Shown here: positions 37,118 to 48,552 of the stretch, in pieces
How positions within the stretch are numbered: the first letter of the stretch is position 1
How the letters are laid out: each line of letters begins with the position of its first letter
Assembly: GCF_020783315.1 (NCBI RefSeq)
Contig: NZ_CP086063.1
Span: 1,426,001 to 1,490,000 of the forward strand
Direction: 5' to 3'
DNA length: 64,000 bases
Source: Ferruginibacter lapsinanis
Lineage (GTDB): Bacteria; Bacteroidota; Bacteroidia; Chitinophagales; Chitinophagaceae
Translations under genes and position numbers: made by a program
The notes under the pieces: model-generated
What the model was told of the DNA's origin: nothing
The model's input: the letters and a program-made list of their open reading frames with translations, nothing else
Databases searched by the model: none

Positions 37118-37828
37118 TTATTTTATATCACATTTTCCTTCAGGGCAAGGCTTGCCTAGTTCGCAATTTTCACATATTACGAAAATATTTTGTGCAAACC
37201 GTTGGCTAACGCTGGATCTTTTGCCATTCACCTCAATTTCGATCAAGGCATCATAATTTTCCTGTGAAATAACTTTTATCAGGTTGTTAATGCCCAATCC
37301 CACTTTTACAACATATCGTAAAAACTCAACAGAGTTATCTTTTACAGCAACCATTTTACAGGATTCCCCCACTTTTATATCCGCCAGTGTCCGCTTAAAC
37401 TGAACTTTAAATTCTCCTTTTGCGTTTGGAATAATATCTCCGTGTGGGTCAAATTCAGGGAAATTGAGGAATTTTTCCAGTTTATCTATCAGTTTCTGTG
37501 ATTGAATATGTTCTAATTGTTCGGCTACTTCATGTACTTCATCCCAGGTAAATTCCAGCTTTTCATATAAAAAGGTTTCCCAGAGGCGGTGCTTTCTTAA
37601 TACTTCAATGGCTATTTTTTTTCCGGATTCTGTCAGAGAGATTCTTCCATATTTTTCATAATCAACCAATGATTTCTCCTTTAGCTTTTTAAGCATATCA
37701 TTGGCTGTAGCAGGTTTTACATTTAAATGACCGGCCAATTCGTTTGTTCCAACCCCTTCTTTGGCCTTATTTTCCAATAATAATTTCAATAACGCCTTTA
37801 AATAATTCTCTTCTGTAAACGATAGCAT
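37118..37828 (-). CDS. DtxR/MntR-family metal-dependent regulator
   Basis: 236 aa. An N-terminal winged helix (NELAGHLNVKPATANDMLKK), dimerisation domain with metal-site residues (HRLWETFLYEKLEF, WDEVHEVAEQLEHI) and a C-terminal FeoA/SH3-like domain. The tail carries Cys219, 222, 228 and 233 in ICENCELGKPCPEGKC, which is not part of the standard metal sites. Divergent from the TonB receptor at 37909 with a perfect DtxR-box palindrome between them, so it probably represses that receptor when iron or manganese is plentiful. Confidence 0.92.
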   Translation of the reverse strand: MLSFTEENYLKALLKLLLENKAKEGVGTNELAGHLNVKPATANDMLKKLKEKSLVDYEKYGRISLTESGKKIAIEVLRKHRLWETFLYEKLEFTWDEVHEVAEQLEHIQSQKLIDKLEKFLNFPEFDPHGDIIPNAKGEFKVQFKRTLADIKVGESCKMVAVKDNSVEFLRYVVKVGLGINNLIKVISQENYDALIEIEVNGKRSSVSQRFAQNIFVICENCELGKPCPEGKCDIK

Positions 37829-37862
37829 CCCTCAAAAGTAGAAAAAAATATGAACTTTATTT

Positions 37863-37878
37863 GTTAGGCTAGCCTAAC
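37863..37878. promoter_or_regulatory. DtxR-box operator palindrome
   Basis: GTTAGGCTAGCCTAAC is a perfect 16-bp palindrome and matches the core of the known DtxR/IdeR box (TTAGG..AGCCTAA). It overlaps a possible -33 TTTG (37860-37863), 20 bp before a TAATTTCA-like -7 element at 37884-37891. Binding here would block the promoter of the receptor gene at 37909 and could also autoregulate the dtxR-type gene at 37828. Confidence 0.85.
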
Positions 37879-37908
37879 TTTTATAATTTCACAATTCAAA
37901 CAGCTATT

Positions 37909-40188
37909 ATGAGATTATCTTTTACTTTAACGGGAATGTTGACATTGGTAAATATGCTGCTGATGGCACAAACGGGCACCATATCCGGTAGAGTAAAAGC
38001 TGCAAACGAAGTTGTACAATTTGCCAGCGTTGTAATGATCGGAGTCAATGACGGAGTGCTTACCGATAGTCTTGGAAATTATAGTTTTAAAAACCTGAAA
38101 GCGGGTATATATAAATTGAGAAGTAGTGCACAAGGGTATTTGTCATCAGTTAAAACGATAACAGTAACAGAGGGAGAAAATGTTGTTACTGATCTGGTGC
38201 TTACAAAACATCAACATCAATTAGATGAGGTAGTAATAACAGGAACCCTGAAGGAAGTAAAAAGAATTGAAAGTCCTGTGCCGGTAGAAGTATACAGTCC
38301 TGCTTTTTTTAAAAAGAATCCAACGCCTTCTATTTTTGATGCATTACAAAATGTAAATGGCGTAAGACCGCAGTTAAATTGCAATGTGTGTAATACCGGC
38401 GACATTCATATCAATGGATTGGAAGGTCCTTACACAATGGTGTTGATTGATGGCATGCCGATAGTAAGTAGCCTGGCAACGGTGTACGGATTATCGGGTA
38501 TCCCTAACTGTATTGTAGAAAGAATTGAAATAGTAAAGGGCCCGGCTTCTTCACTGTATGGAAGTGAAGCAGTAGGAGGGTTGATCAATATCATCACTAA
38601 ATCTCCTACAACAGCCCCGATAGTTTCTGCCGATGTAATGGCTACAAGCTGGAAAGAATTTAATGCAGACCTTGGATTTAAATTTAACGCAGGTAAAAAC
38701 GCATCGGTACTAACCGGCGCCAATTATTTTAAGTATGATAATATAGTCGATATCAATAACGACAACTTTACCGATGTAACCTTACAGGATAGATTCTCTC
38801 TTTTTCAAAAATGGAATTTTCAGCGTAAAGAGGGAAGGGCATTGAATCTGGCTGCAAGATATTTTGGTGAAGACCGATGGGGCGGAGATGTGCGTTGGAC
38901 AAAAGCTTTCAGAGGTGGGGATAGTATTTATGGCGAAAGTATTTATACAAAACGTTGGGAGTTGTTGGGGAATTATCAGTTGCCTACTAAAGAAAAATTA
39001 ATGCTTTCGTTGAGCTATAATGATCATGATCAGGATAGCCGATACGGTAAAATAATCTATGATGCGGCACAAAGAATTGCTTTTACACAGCTTACCTGGG
39101 ATAAGACGATCAAACGACACGACCTGTTAGCAGGCGCAGCTTTGCGATATACTTTTTATGATGACAATACTGCGGCTACAGCAATTAATTCAATCAACAA
39201 GCCCGACAAAATATGGCTGCCCGGTATTTTTTTGCAGGATGAAATTACATTGTCACATGATCATAAATTTTTAGCCGGATTCAGGTATGACCACAACTCA
39301 AGGCATGGTAATATTTTTACCCCACGTATTGCATATAAGTGGAGTATAAACAGTACCAATATTGTAAGATTGAATGCAGGTACAGGTTTCAGGGTAGTTA
39401 ATTTGTTTACCGAAGATCATGCAGCTTTGACGGGAGCAAGATTTGTAGAAGTTAAAAATGAACTGAAACCAGAAAAAAGTTACAATGCCAATATCAACTA
39501 CATTAAAAAAATATATGGCCGCAACGGAATGTTTATTGGCATAGAACTAACGGGCTGGTATACCTATTTTAATAACCGTATCATTGCAGACTATGATACA
39601 GATCCTAATAAAATAATTTACGATAATATCAATGGTTTTGCAGAAAGTAAAGGAATGAGTGCCAATCTTGATATCAGTTGGAGGAACGGGCTGAAAATAT
39701 TGGCAGGCGCCACTTACATGCATGTGACCACAACAGAGAATGGCGTTAAAGAACAGCAAATCCTTACAGAAAAATTCACGGGCACATGGGCTGTTTCTTA
39801 TAAAATAAAAAAGATCGATCTGGCTTTTGACTACACAGGAAATATCTATGGTCCAATGCGTTTACCCTTACTCGGTAAGCTTGATCCAAGGCTGGCTAAT
39901 TCACCGGTGTGGAGTATACAAAATATACAATTGCTATATTCAGGGTTTAAAAAATGTGAAATATATGGCGGTGTAAAAAATCTATTGAATTTTACACCGG
40001 CTAAAAATAATCCATTCATCATAGCTCGTACCGATGACCCCTTTGATAAGCATGTGCAATATGACTCTAATGGGCAAGTGATGGCAACGCCATCCAATCC
40101 TTATGCGCTCACTTTTGATCCAACATACATGTTTGCACCCAACCAAGGGATACGAGGTTTTATGGGAGTAAGGTATACTTTAAAATAA
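37909..40188 (+). CDS. TonB-dependent receptor with carboxypeptidase-like N-domain
   Basis: 759 aa. Signal peptide (LLMAQ), CarboxypepD_reg-like domain (~24-105, SGRVKAANEVVQFASVVMIG), plug (DGMPIVSSLATVYGLSGIP; IVKGPASSLYGSEAVGGLIN) and beta-barrel. The plug contains LNCNVCNTGDIHINGLEGPY, a cysteine-bearing segment shared by a Bacteroidota receptor group related to cobalamin/colicin receptors. Preceded by a DtxR box, so metal-responsive. The AraC gene on the other strand ends 5 bp beyond its stop. Confidence 0.93.
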   Translation: MRLSFTLTGMLTLVNMLLMAQTGTISGRVKAANEVVQFASVVMIGVNDGVLTDSLGNYSFKNLKAGIYKLRSSAQGYLSSVKTITVTEGENVVTDLVLTKHQHQLDEVVITGTLKEVKRIESPVPVEVYSPAFFKKNPTPSIFDALQNVNGVRPQLNCNVCNTGDIHINGLEGPYTMVLIDGMPIVSSLATVYGLSGIPNCIVERIEIVKGPASSLYGSEAVGGLINIITKSPTTAPIVSADVMATSWKEFNADLGFKFNAGKNASVLTGANYFKYDNIVDINNDNFTDVTLQDRFSLFQKWNFQRKEGRALNLAARYFGEDRWGGDVRWTKAFRGGDSIYGESIYTKRWELLGNYQLPTKEKLMLSLSYNDHDQDSRYGKIIYDAAQRIAFTQLTWDKTIKRHDLLAGAALRYTFYDDNTAATAINSINKPDKIWLPGIFLQDEITLSHDHKFLAGFRYDHNSRHGNIFTPRIAYKWSINSTNIVRLNAGTGFRVVNLFTEDHAALTGARFVEVKNELKPEKSYNANINYIKKIYGRNGMFIGIELTGWYTYFNNRIIADYDTDPNKIIYDNINGFAESKGMSANLDISWRNGLKILAGATYMHVTTTENGVKEQQILTEKFTGTWAVSYKIKKIDLAFDYTGNIYGPMRLPLLGKLDPRLANSPVWSIQNIQLLYSGFKKCEIYGGVKNLLNFTPAKNNPFIIARTDDPFDKHVQYDSNGQVMATPSNPYALTFDPTYMFAPNQGIRGFMGVRYTLK

Positions 40189-40193
40189 TTCGA

Positions 40194-41129
40194 TTAGTGC
40201 AGCAACAATTCACAAGGTTTAATACCCGTGTGCTTTTTAAAAGCGGTGCTGAAATGAGAGATAGAAGAATACCCGAGCATTGCAGAAACTTCTGTTACAC
40301 TTAAGCCTTTATCATACAATAAATATTTAGCATGCTCCATCCGTTGGCTTTGGTAAAAATCAAAGATGGTAGTGCCAAACATTTCTTTGAAACCTTTCTT
40401 TAAATAACATTCGTTGATGGCAACTTTTCGGCTCAATTCCTTAATGGTTAAGGGTTCGCCGATATGTTGCAGTAAAACTTCTCTTGCTTTGGTGATCTTT
40501 TCCCTGTCGGCTTCATTCGCCAAAAATTTGCAGGAGAATACTTCCGCTTTATCACCCAACATACAATCCATGCTGTATAACAACAGGATCTGCGTTTGAG
40601 CATTTACAAAGATATTTTCTAAGGTGTCTGTGTAGTTGTGATTCAACAAAGCTTCTATTGCCATTCTTGTTTTACCACACAAAGGCAATTGTTTGCTGAA
40701 AGATGTTCTGTGTTCAAAAGCCAGCACATCATCCGAAATGTTCATTTGCTTTTTACCCTTTACAAACTGGGTAAGATAGGAGGGCTTGAAACTAAAGCTC
40801 AATACATCCACGCTGGTTACTTTTTCTATACAGGTTTTTGATTCGTTGAATTTACAAAAATCACATTCTGCCTGTTTTTGTTTACAGTAAATATTCCCAG
40901 ATACACAAAACCTTAGTTCTAAGAAATTAGCATCCGGATTATTCTTTTCGTAATGGTAAACCAACATTCCGGTATCTTCCATATTCCAGTCAGATTGTTG
41001 CCTGTACCGTTTAATAGAATAATGAACCGAGCCGGGAACAGCACGATTGATATCCTGCAAAACATCCAATTCATCTAATTTGAACGAATGTTGCGGAGAA
41101 ACCGGTGATATGTCTTTAGTCAGATACAT
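40194..41129 (-). CDS. AraC-family regulator with internal cysteine cluster
   Basis: 311 aa from ATG 41129 (MYLTKDISP); a TTG at 41147 would add six residues. The C-terminus is a two-helix-turn-helix AraC domain (INECYLKKGFKEMFGTTIFD; AMLGYSSISHFSTAFKKHTG). The N-terminal sensor holds five cysteines in YCKQKQAECDFCKF and flanking residues (Cys81, 88, 95, 98, 106 counted from 41147). PchR-type AraC proteins activate siderophore receptors; position next to two receptors suggests the same role. The cysteines could bind metal or sense redox state (inference). Confidence 0.88.
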   Translation of the reverse strand: MYLTKDISPVSPQHSFKLDELDVLQDINRAVPGSVHYSIKRYRQQSDWNMEDTGMLVYHYEKNNPDANFLELRFCVSGNIYCKQKQAECDFCKFNESKTCIEKVTSVDVLSFSFKPSYLTQFVKGKKQMNISDDVLAFEHRTSFSKQLPLCGKTRMAIEALLNHNYTDTLENIFVNAQTQILLLYSMDCMLGDKAEVFSCKFLANEADREKITKAREVLLQHIGEPLTIKELSRKVAINECYLKKGFKEMFGTTIFDFYQSQRMEHAKYLLYDKGLSVTEVSAMLGYSSISHFSTAFKKHTGIKPCELLLH

Positions 41130-41248
41130 TGATAAACTTCGATGCAAAGATACGTAAGAATCTCCAAAAAATGCTATGCACCTGTAGGGGGATTGTCACA
41201 GTTTGGTAAAAGCTTGACAAACTTTACGTTATGCAATGCGGTGTTTGG

Positions 41249-42166
41249 TTAATTATCGAGTTGCTTCCAAACAGTGCCATTCCAGCCAAAGAAGTGAGTA
41301 TCATAATACACGATCGTACCGGCTCCGCCTGAGGGTACCGGTGTAGTGGCATTGTGAACTACGTTGGTGTATTGGGCGCTATTGATTCGGACAGCACCAT
41401 TAATATCCATTTTTTCTACCGGAGCAATGATGCCTATACCAACATTTACTGCATCTGCTCCCGTTCCTCCAATTACAAAACTATTGCTGGCCGCAACTTT
41501 AGCATTATAACCAATAGCTCCGGCATTGGTAAGATCATCAGCTGTGACATCAGTAAAAGCACCGATCAGTGTGTTTTTGCTCCCAGTTACATTAACAGTG
41601 CCACTGTTAAATCCCAATGCTGAGTTATAGCTACCTATTGTAGAGTTGAATAAGGATGATAGCCCGGTGGCGCTATTGCCGGTGCCAATAGTATTGTTAT
41701 AAAGGGCTCTTCCGCCAATTCCTGTGTTAAAATTCCCTTTTGTGTTATAAAACATGGTCCAATCTCCCAGGGCTGTATTTATGGCACCGGAATCGTTTGA
41801 AAAGAGCGCTTCATTGCCAATTGCCGTGTTATCTATTCCTGCAATATTGCTGAACAACGCCGCATTTCCGTTGGCCACATTAAAACTTCCTCCTTTATTG
41901 CTGTATAATGCTCTTAAACCTATGGCGGTATTTCGTATACCCGTTGTATTATTATGTAGGGCACTATCGCCAGCGATCACATTCGATGAGATATTTCCGC
42001 CCCCTTTTCCTATCATTACTCCGTTTATTTTGGCATCGCCGCCGGCTACTTCCAGGAGTGCAGAAGGAATGGTAGTTCCTATACCCACATTTTGGGCGGA
42101 GGATATGCCTGCAGATACTAAAAAAGTCATGCTGAATAACAGGGGTTTAAGCCATTTTTTTTTCAT
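41249..42166 (-). CDS. Surface protein with YadA-head-like repeats
   Basis: 305 aa. Signal peptide to GISSAQ, then about six imperfect ~24-residue repeats of the type NTAIGxxALxxN (residues ~75-215), as in trimeric-autotransporter heads and phage tail fibres. The C-terminal part (EKMDINGAVRINSAQY; YYDTHFFGWNGTVWKQLDN) is common on Bacteroidota surface proteins of this class. Likely a trimeric beta-roll exported protein; no membrane anchor is evident. Confidence 0.8.
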   Translation of the reverse strand: MKKKWLKPLLFSMTFLVSAGISSAQNVGIGTTIPSALLEVAGGDAKINGVMIGKGGGNISSNVIAGDSALHNNTTGIRNTAIGLRALYSNKGGSFNVANGNAALFSNIAGIDNTAIGNEALFSNDSGAINTALGDWTMFYNTKGNFNTGIGGRALYNNTIGTGNSATGLSSLFNSTIGSYNSALGFNSGTVNVTGSKNTLIGAFTDVTADDLTNAGAIGYNAKVAASNSFVIGGTGADAVNVGIGIIAPVEKMDINGAVRINSAQYTNVVHNATTPVPSGGAGTIVYYDTHFFGWNGTVWKQLDN

Positions 42167-42278
42167 TATAAACTGTTTTAGTATACTGCAAAATAAGGAT
42201 ATTTTTTTTGTGGAAATCTTTGGGAAAAAACACTTTCAAATAAGCCGTATTAAATTCCCTAAACCCCTTGATTTTCCT

Positions 42279-42286
42279 TATATTTG
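42279..42286 (+). promoter_or_regulatory. -7 element of the gyrB promoter
   Basis: TATATTTG is a perfect match to the Bacteroidota TAnnTTTG box, 45 bp upstream of the gyrB ATG. I see no clear -33 TTTG at the expected distance. Confidence 0.6.
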
Positions 42287-42313
42287 CGTGAATATAGATT
42301 TTAATAATAGTAA

Positions 42314-44311
<1,998 letters not shown>

Positions 44312-44338
44312 TTATCTCATTTTATTAGAATGATATAA

Positions 44339-44366
44339 GGGGGTAACATTTGTTACCCCCTTTTTT
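44339..44366 (+). terminator. gyrB terminator
   Basis: GGGGGTAAC (44339-44347), loop ATTT, GTTACCCCC (44352-44360) and T6. Nine-bp perfect stem. Confidence 0.96.
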
Positions 44367-44416
44367 ATGCGATCAAATCTGGCATAGTATTTTCGGCTGT
44401 TTTTATATAAATATCA

Positions 44417-44659
44417 ATGATGGCGCACAGAGATATTTTTTTAGTTATTGGGGTAACTTTTTACTTGTTTGTATATAACCTGTTGTTGCAATTTGAAAAC
44501 ACTCTTCACTATGCAACGCTGATGTTGTTGTTTTCTCCGTTGTTGATCTGTTGGATGGTATATACGGTTTTAAAGCATGGTAAATACAATGGGAAAAAAT
44601 TAGATAAAGACGAATTTGGTTATCAGGATAAAAGCAAGGCAGACCTTAAGATGTTTTAA
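44417..44659 (+). CDS. Small two-helix membrane protein
   Basis: 80 aa (start 44417 or 44420). Two hydrophobic helices (DIFLVIGVTFYLFVYNLLL and ATLMLLFSPLLICWMVYTVL) and a charged C-terminal tail with KLDKDEFGYQDK. Such small proteins are conserved near gyrB in related genomes as far as I recall, but the function is unknown. A short leader lies after the gyrB terminator, so it has its own promoter. Confidence 0.75.
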   Translation: MMAHRDIFLVIGVTFYLFVYNLLLQFENTLHYATLMLLFSPLLICWMVYTVLKHGKYNGKKLDKDEFGYQDKSKADLKMF

Positions 44660-44715
44660 GTTGCCTTGATTGCAGGTAAAATGCCGCTTACATTTCAGAT
44701 GGTGAGAGGATTTTT

Positions 44716-45219
44716 TTATTTAAAAGAATAGCTATCCACTATTTCATAACCGAGTATTCCTTTGATTGTAACTATTTCAATACTGTCTGCGAGCCTGATA
44801 TTTACCTTTTCACTATTTGCAAAAACTAATTGTTTGTTGAGGTTTTTATAAGAGACCCTTATAGACTGCGGCTTATTATTTTTACTCCGATTATACATTG
44901 CTGATTTTTTTAAAATCGCTAATGTTGTTGTTTGGGTTGTGCCTGCACTTATGTAATAGTTCAATGCCAATATTGAAAAATAGGTGATTGGCGATAGATA
45001 AATGAAGTTCATTACACTAATTTCAATAGTTGATTCTTTTGTTGAGTTAAATACTTTTAGTGTGATTGGTAAAATTATCAACGGTATAATTAAAGTTAAC
45101 GCTCCTAATATCTTCCAGTTAATAAAGGTTTGTCTGTACAGATCGATACCCCAAATGATCAGGGATACCAATATGGCCATAATAATTAACGGAACCCATT
45201 TATCTTTAAATTGTTTCAT
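44716..45219 (-). CDS. Hypothetical membrane protein
   Basis: 167 aa with about three hydrophobic segments in the first 110 residues (VPLIIMAILVSLIIWGIDLY; ALTLIIPLIILPITL; FIYLSPITYFSILALNYYI) and a soluble C-terminal ~55 residues. No recognised family. AT-rich and isolated between gyrB and the magnesium ATPase. Confidence 0.7.
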   Translation of the reverse strand: MKQFKDKWVPLIIMAILVSLIIWGIDLYRQTFINWKILGALTLIIPLIILPITLKVFNSTKESTIEISVMNFIYLSPITYFSILALNYYISAGTTQTTTLAILKKSAMYNRSKNNKPQSIRVSYKNLNKQLVFANSEKVNIRLADSIEIVTIKGILGYEIVDSYSFK

Positions 45220-45399
45220 GGTGAATATAGTTGCCGGTTAAATTAAACAGATTTTGAATTACAAAAATTAAACTTTTAAATTGTTTTCAGTAATTGTTTT
45301 TCTTCCGGTGAACATTTTCACCTGTGCTTTATGCCGATCTTGTAAGACGGTAATCTGAACAAGTAGTATACGGCCAGATTACTTCTATGTCAGTCTCCC

Positions 45400-47919
45400 C
45401 TAAGTGTTTCGATATTTTTTAAAGAACCAAACCTTTAACAGGTCAGCAGTAATAATATACACAGCAACAATGAACAGCATTGCTCCCAAATTGATCAATG
45501 GTAAAGGAGCTAAACCAATATCAACGGCAAATGGTAAGTAGGGTAAAACAAGTGTTAGCACTAATCCCATAACACTTAAGCTGAACAAATATTTTCCCGG
45601 TTTGCTTTTGAAGAAATTTTTATGTGTGCGGATGATGAATAAAATAAACAACTCTGTCAGGATAGATTCAATGAACCAGCCGGTTTGAAATGCAGATTCT
45701 TTTACTTTTAACACATATAAAAGTGTGAGAAAAGTGATCACATCAAATACAGAACTATGGATGCCGAATATTACCATGTAGTTGCGGATAAATTTCAGGT
45801 TCCACTTACCGGGTCGGTTCAATTGCTCCTGGTCAACATTATCAGAAGCAACGGTAAGGTAGGGGAAGTCTGTAATAAAATTCATCAATAAAATTTGTTT
45901 GGGCAACATCGGCAAAAACGGCAACAGCAATGAAGCAACAGCCACACTGAACATATTACCAAATGTTGACCCTGTATTAATGAATATATATTTTAAAGTA
46001 TTGGCAAAAGTTTTTCTGCCCTCTTTAATGCCATCTACCAAAACCATTACACTCTTTTCCATTAATACAAAATCAGCCGCTTCCCTGGCCACGTCTACAG
46101 CATTTTCTACAGAGATACCTACATCAGCCGCGTTGATAGCAGCAACATCATTGATGCCATCGCCAATATAAGCAACAGTATATGATTTTCTTAATGCGAT
46201 AATAATGCGTTCTTTTTGCTGTGGTTCTACTTCTGCAAAAATATGCGTATGTCTTACCTGGTGAATCAATGCTTCAGGGCTGGTCTTTAAAACCTGCTCA
46301 CCGGTAAGGATCGTCGGATTTACAATACCGATCTTCAGCGCTATAGATCGGGCAACATTTTTATTATCACCCGTAATTATTTTTAAACCAACATGTAATT
46401 TATGCAGTTCATTGATGGTTTCGGGCATACCTTCTTTTACAGGGTCTTGCAATAAAATGAAGCCGGCAAATATCATAGCTGTTTCATCGGTAATGCTGAT
46501 ACTGTCGTTGGTCATCGTTTTGTAACAAATGGCAATTGCCCGGAGCCCGTCTATACCAAATAGCTCAAATCTTTTTGCAACGGCTGCTTTGTGTAATTCA
46601 ATGTCTTCAATGTTATCATTACCAGATCGTATTGAAGAACAGATCTCTATTATCTGATCAAAAGCCCCCTTGGTGATCAGTAATTTTTCGTTGCCGGTTT
46701 TAACGGCTATGCTCAATCTCTTTCGGAGAAAGTCATAGGGGATCTCCCCGATCTTTTCAGGCGTGGTGGTGGAGGTTATTTTTAATTGCTTCAATGCTTC
46801 ATCAATCGGGTTGGCGTATCCGCTTTCGAATGTTGCATTCCAAAAAGCAAGTTGTTTTACATTTTCATTTTCTTGTCCGAAACCATCGGTGATGCCGGTA
46901 ATGTTGATACTTCCTTCTGTAATGGTTCCGGTTTTGTCGGTACATAATAAATTTACTTCTCCAAGATTTTGAATAGAGGATAATTTTTTTACGATCACTT
47001 TTTTCTCCAACAGTCTTTTTGCGCCGGCACTCATGGCAATAGTAGTAATGGCGGGCAATAATTCGGGAGCCATACCTATAGCCAATGCCAGTGCAAACAG
47101 TGCAGACTCTATAGGGCTTTTGTGGTTGACCAGGTTAATGACCAAGATAAAAACAGAAAGCACCAGGGTGATCTTCATCAGAAAAAAACCAAAGTCTTTG
47201 ATGCCTTTTTCAAAAGTGGTTTCTACTGTTTTGGATGCACTTTGAGCAATGCTGCCAAAAATTGTATTGTCGCCTGTTTGAATCACCAATGCTTTTGCAT
47301 TGCCGCTTACAATATTTGTTCCTTCCCAGAGGCAATTGGTTCTTTTTGAGAGTTCAGTGTTCTCATCCAGTATACCAACTTGTTTTCTTACCGGATAAGA
47401 CTCACCCGTTAAACTGGCCTCATTGGCATGCAGCTCATTGCTCTCTATCAGTAAACAATCGGCGGGTATCATATCGCCTGCTTTGAATACAAGCACATCG
47501 CCGGTTACTATTTTTGAAGAATTGATCTCAATCGTTTGGCCATCTCTTATAACATTAGTTTTTAAAGATATCAGCGATTGCAGTTTCTCCACAACTCTGC
47601 CTGCATTTCTCTCCTGGAAAAAGCTGAGTAAGCCGGTAGAAAGAACGATGAACAGTATGATAAAGACATCGGAAGTATCACCAAGGAATGCAGACAGAAT
47701 TACTGCGCCAATCAGCAAAAGCATTAAAGGGCTTTTAAATTGCCCGATAAATAATTTTATATCTTTTGATAAATGCGATTGCGGTTTTGTGTGATTGCCC
47801 GATCTGAGTAGTGTGGCTTCAGCGGTTGTTTGAGATATACCTTTTTCAGTACTATTTAATTGTTTGAACCAATAGCCGGTATCAAATTGCCAGAATTTAT
47901 TTTCGGTAGTAGCCTGCAT
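45400..47919 (-). CDS. mgtA: Magnesium-translocating P-type ATPase (MgtA-like)
   Basis: 839 aa P3B-type ATPase importing Mg2+. Conserved: LTGESYPVRKQ, phosphorylation site CTDKTGTITEG (~326), KGAFDQIIEICS, GDGINDVAAINAADVGIS, and ten hydrophobic segments. The C-terminal membrane block (LLMNFITDFPYLTVASDNVD) is characteristic of MgtA rather than calcium pumps. No mgtC or regulatory leader was recognised in the 182 bp upstream. Confidence 0.93.
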   Translation of the reverse strand: MQATTENKFWQFDTGYWFKQLNSTEKGISQTTAEATLLRSGNHTKPQSHLSKDIKLFIGQFKSPLMLLLIGAVILSAFLGDTSDVFIILFIVLSTGLLSFFQERNAGRVVEKLQSLISLKTNVIRDGQTIEINSSKIVTGDVLVFKAGDMIPADCLLIESNELHANEASLTGESYPVRKQVGILDENTELSKRTNCLWEGTNIVSGNAKALVIQTGDNTIFGSIAQSASKTVETTFEKGIKDFGFFLMKITLVLSVFILVINLVNHKSPIESALFALALAIGMAPELLPAITTIAMSAGAKRLLEKKVIVKKLSSIQNLGEVNLLCTDKTGTITEGSINITGITDGFGQENENVKQLAFWNATFESGYANPIDEALKQLKITSTTTPEKIGEIPYDFLRKRLSIAVKTGNEKLLITKGAFDQIIEICSSIRSGNDNIEDIELHKAAVAKRFELFGIDGLRAIAICYKTMTNDSISITDETAMIFAGFILLQDPVKEGMPETINELHKLHVGLKIITGDNKNVARSIALKIGIVNPTILTGEQVLKTSPEALIHQVRHTHIFAEVEPQQKERIIIALRKSYTVAYIGDGINDVAAINAADVGISVENAVDVAREAADFVLMEKSVMVLVDGIKEGRKTFANTLKYIFINTGSTFGNMFSVAVASLLLPFLPMLPKQILLMNFITDFPYLTVASDNVDQEQLNRPGKWNLKFIRNYMVIFGIHSSVFDVITFLTLLYVLKVKESAFQTGWFIESILTELFILFIIRTHKNFFKSKPGKYLFSLSVMGLVLTLVLPYLPFAVDIGLAPLPLINLGAMLFIVAVYIITADLLKVWFFKKYRNT

Positions 47920-48101
47920 AAGGTTGGTTGTTTATTTTGTTTACCTTTTCCTGATGCGTACAAAGTGGTTAACTTGTGTTGATTGTTGCAATGATCTATT
48001 ACAACCAAGTTATAAAATAAAAAGAACAAGTTGGTAATTTCTTTCGGGCAATGTTCTCTTATGCTGTTACAAACTAAGGGGAGCTACTGTTGTTGAAAAA
48101 A

Positions 48102-48497
48102 CTACCCCGGAGTAGGTATCTGTTCTTCCAGCATTTTATTATTCAATTTATCGTAGTACGTGCAGGTCATCAGATCCATATCTACCGTCCATTTTTCAAC
48201 GCCGGTTTGTGCAGAGTGATTACAAAATGCTGCATAATCTGTTTGGCCCCGTTGATGGCTTTTTAAATAATGTTTGAAACGCTCTTTATCACTGATGTTG
48301 GCTATTTTTAATGCAGCATACTTGCGTTTGGTTTTAACTTGATAATCGTTGTCGCCCAAAAAAACGGTGTGCCCGTCTCTCACATATGTGTGGTATTTTT
48401 TAACGCCTAATTTTTTAATTTCCTGTATATATAAGGGAAAATCGGCTCCACTCTTAACTTTAGAATGTGCTTCTTTAATTGATGCCAGTTCAAACAT
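48102..48497 (-). CDS. DUF1398 family protein
   Basis: 131 aa small cytoplasmic protein. The layout IKEAHSKVKSGADFPLYIQE with LGVKKYHTYVRDGHTVFLG and a C-terminal GVEKWTVDMDLMTCTYYD fits DUF1398 (YbcV-like). Biochemical role unknown. Stands 55 bp downstream of the next minus-strand gene. Confidence 0.8.
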   Translation of the reverse strand: MFELASIKEAHSKVKSGADFPLYIQEIKKLGVKKYHTYVRDGHTVFLGDNDYQVKTKRKYAALKIANISDKERFKHYLKSHQRGQTDYAAFCNHSAQTGVEKWTVDMDLMTCTYYDKLNNKMLEEQIPTPG

Positions 48498-48552
48498 TAT
48501 GTACTCGTTTTTATTTCAACAAAGGTAGAGAATTTCTTAACGGTCAATTTGG

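Noticed and set aside
45349..45378. GTAATCTG/CAGATTAC dyad downstream of mgtA as a terminator
   Set aside because: No T run follows on the minus strand; the loop is long. Left unassigned.
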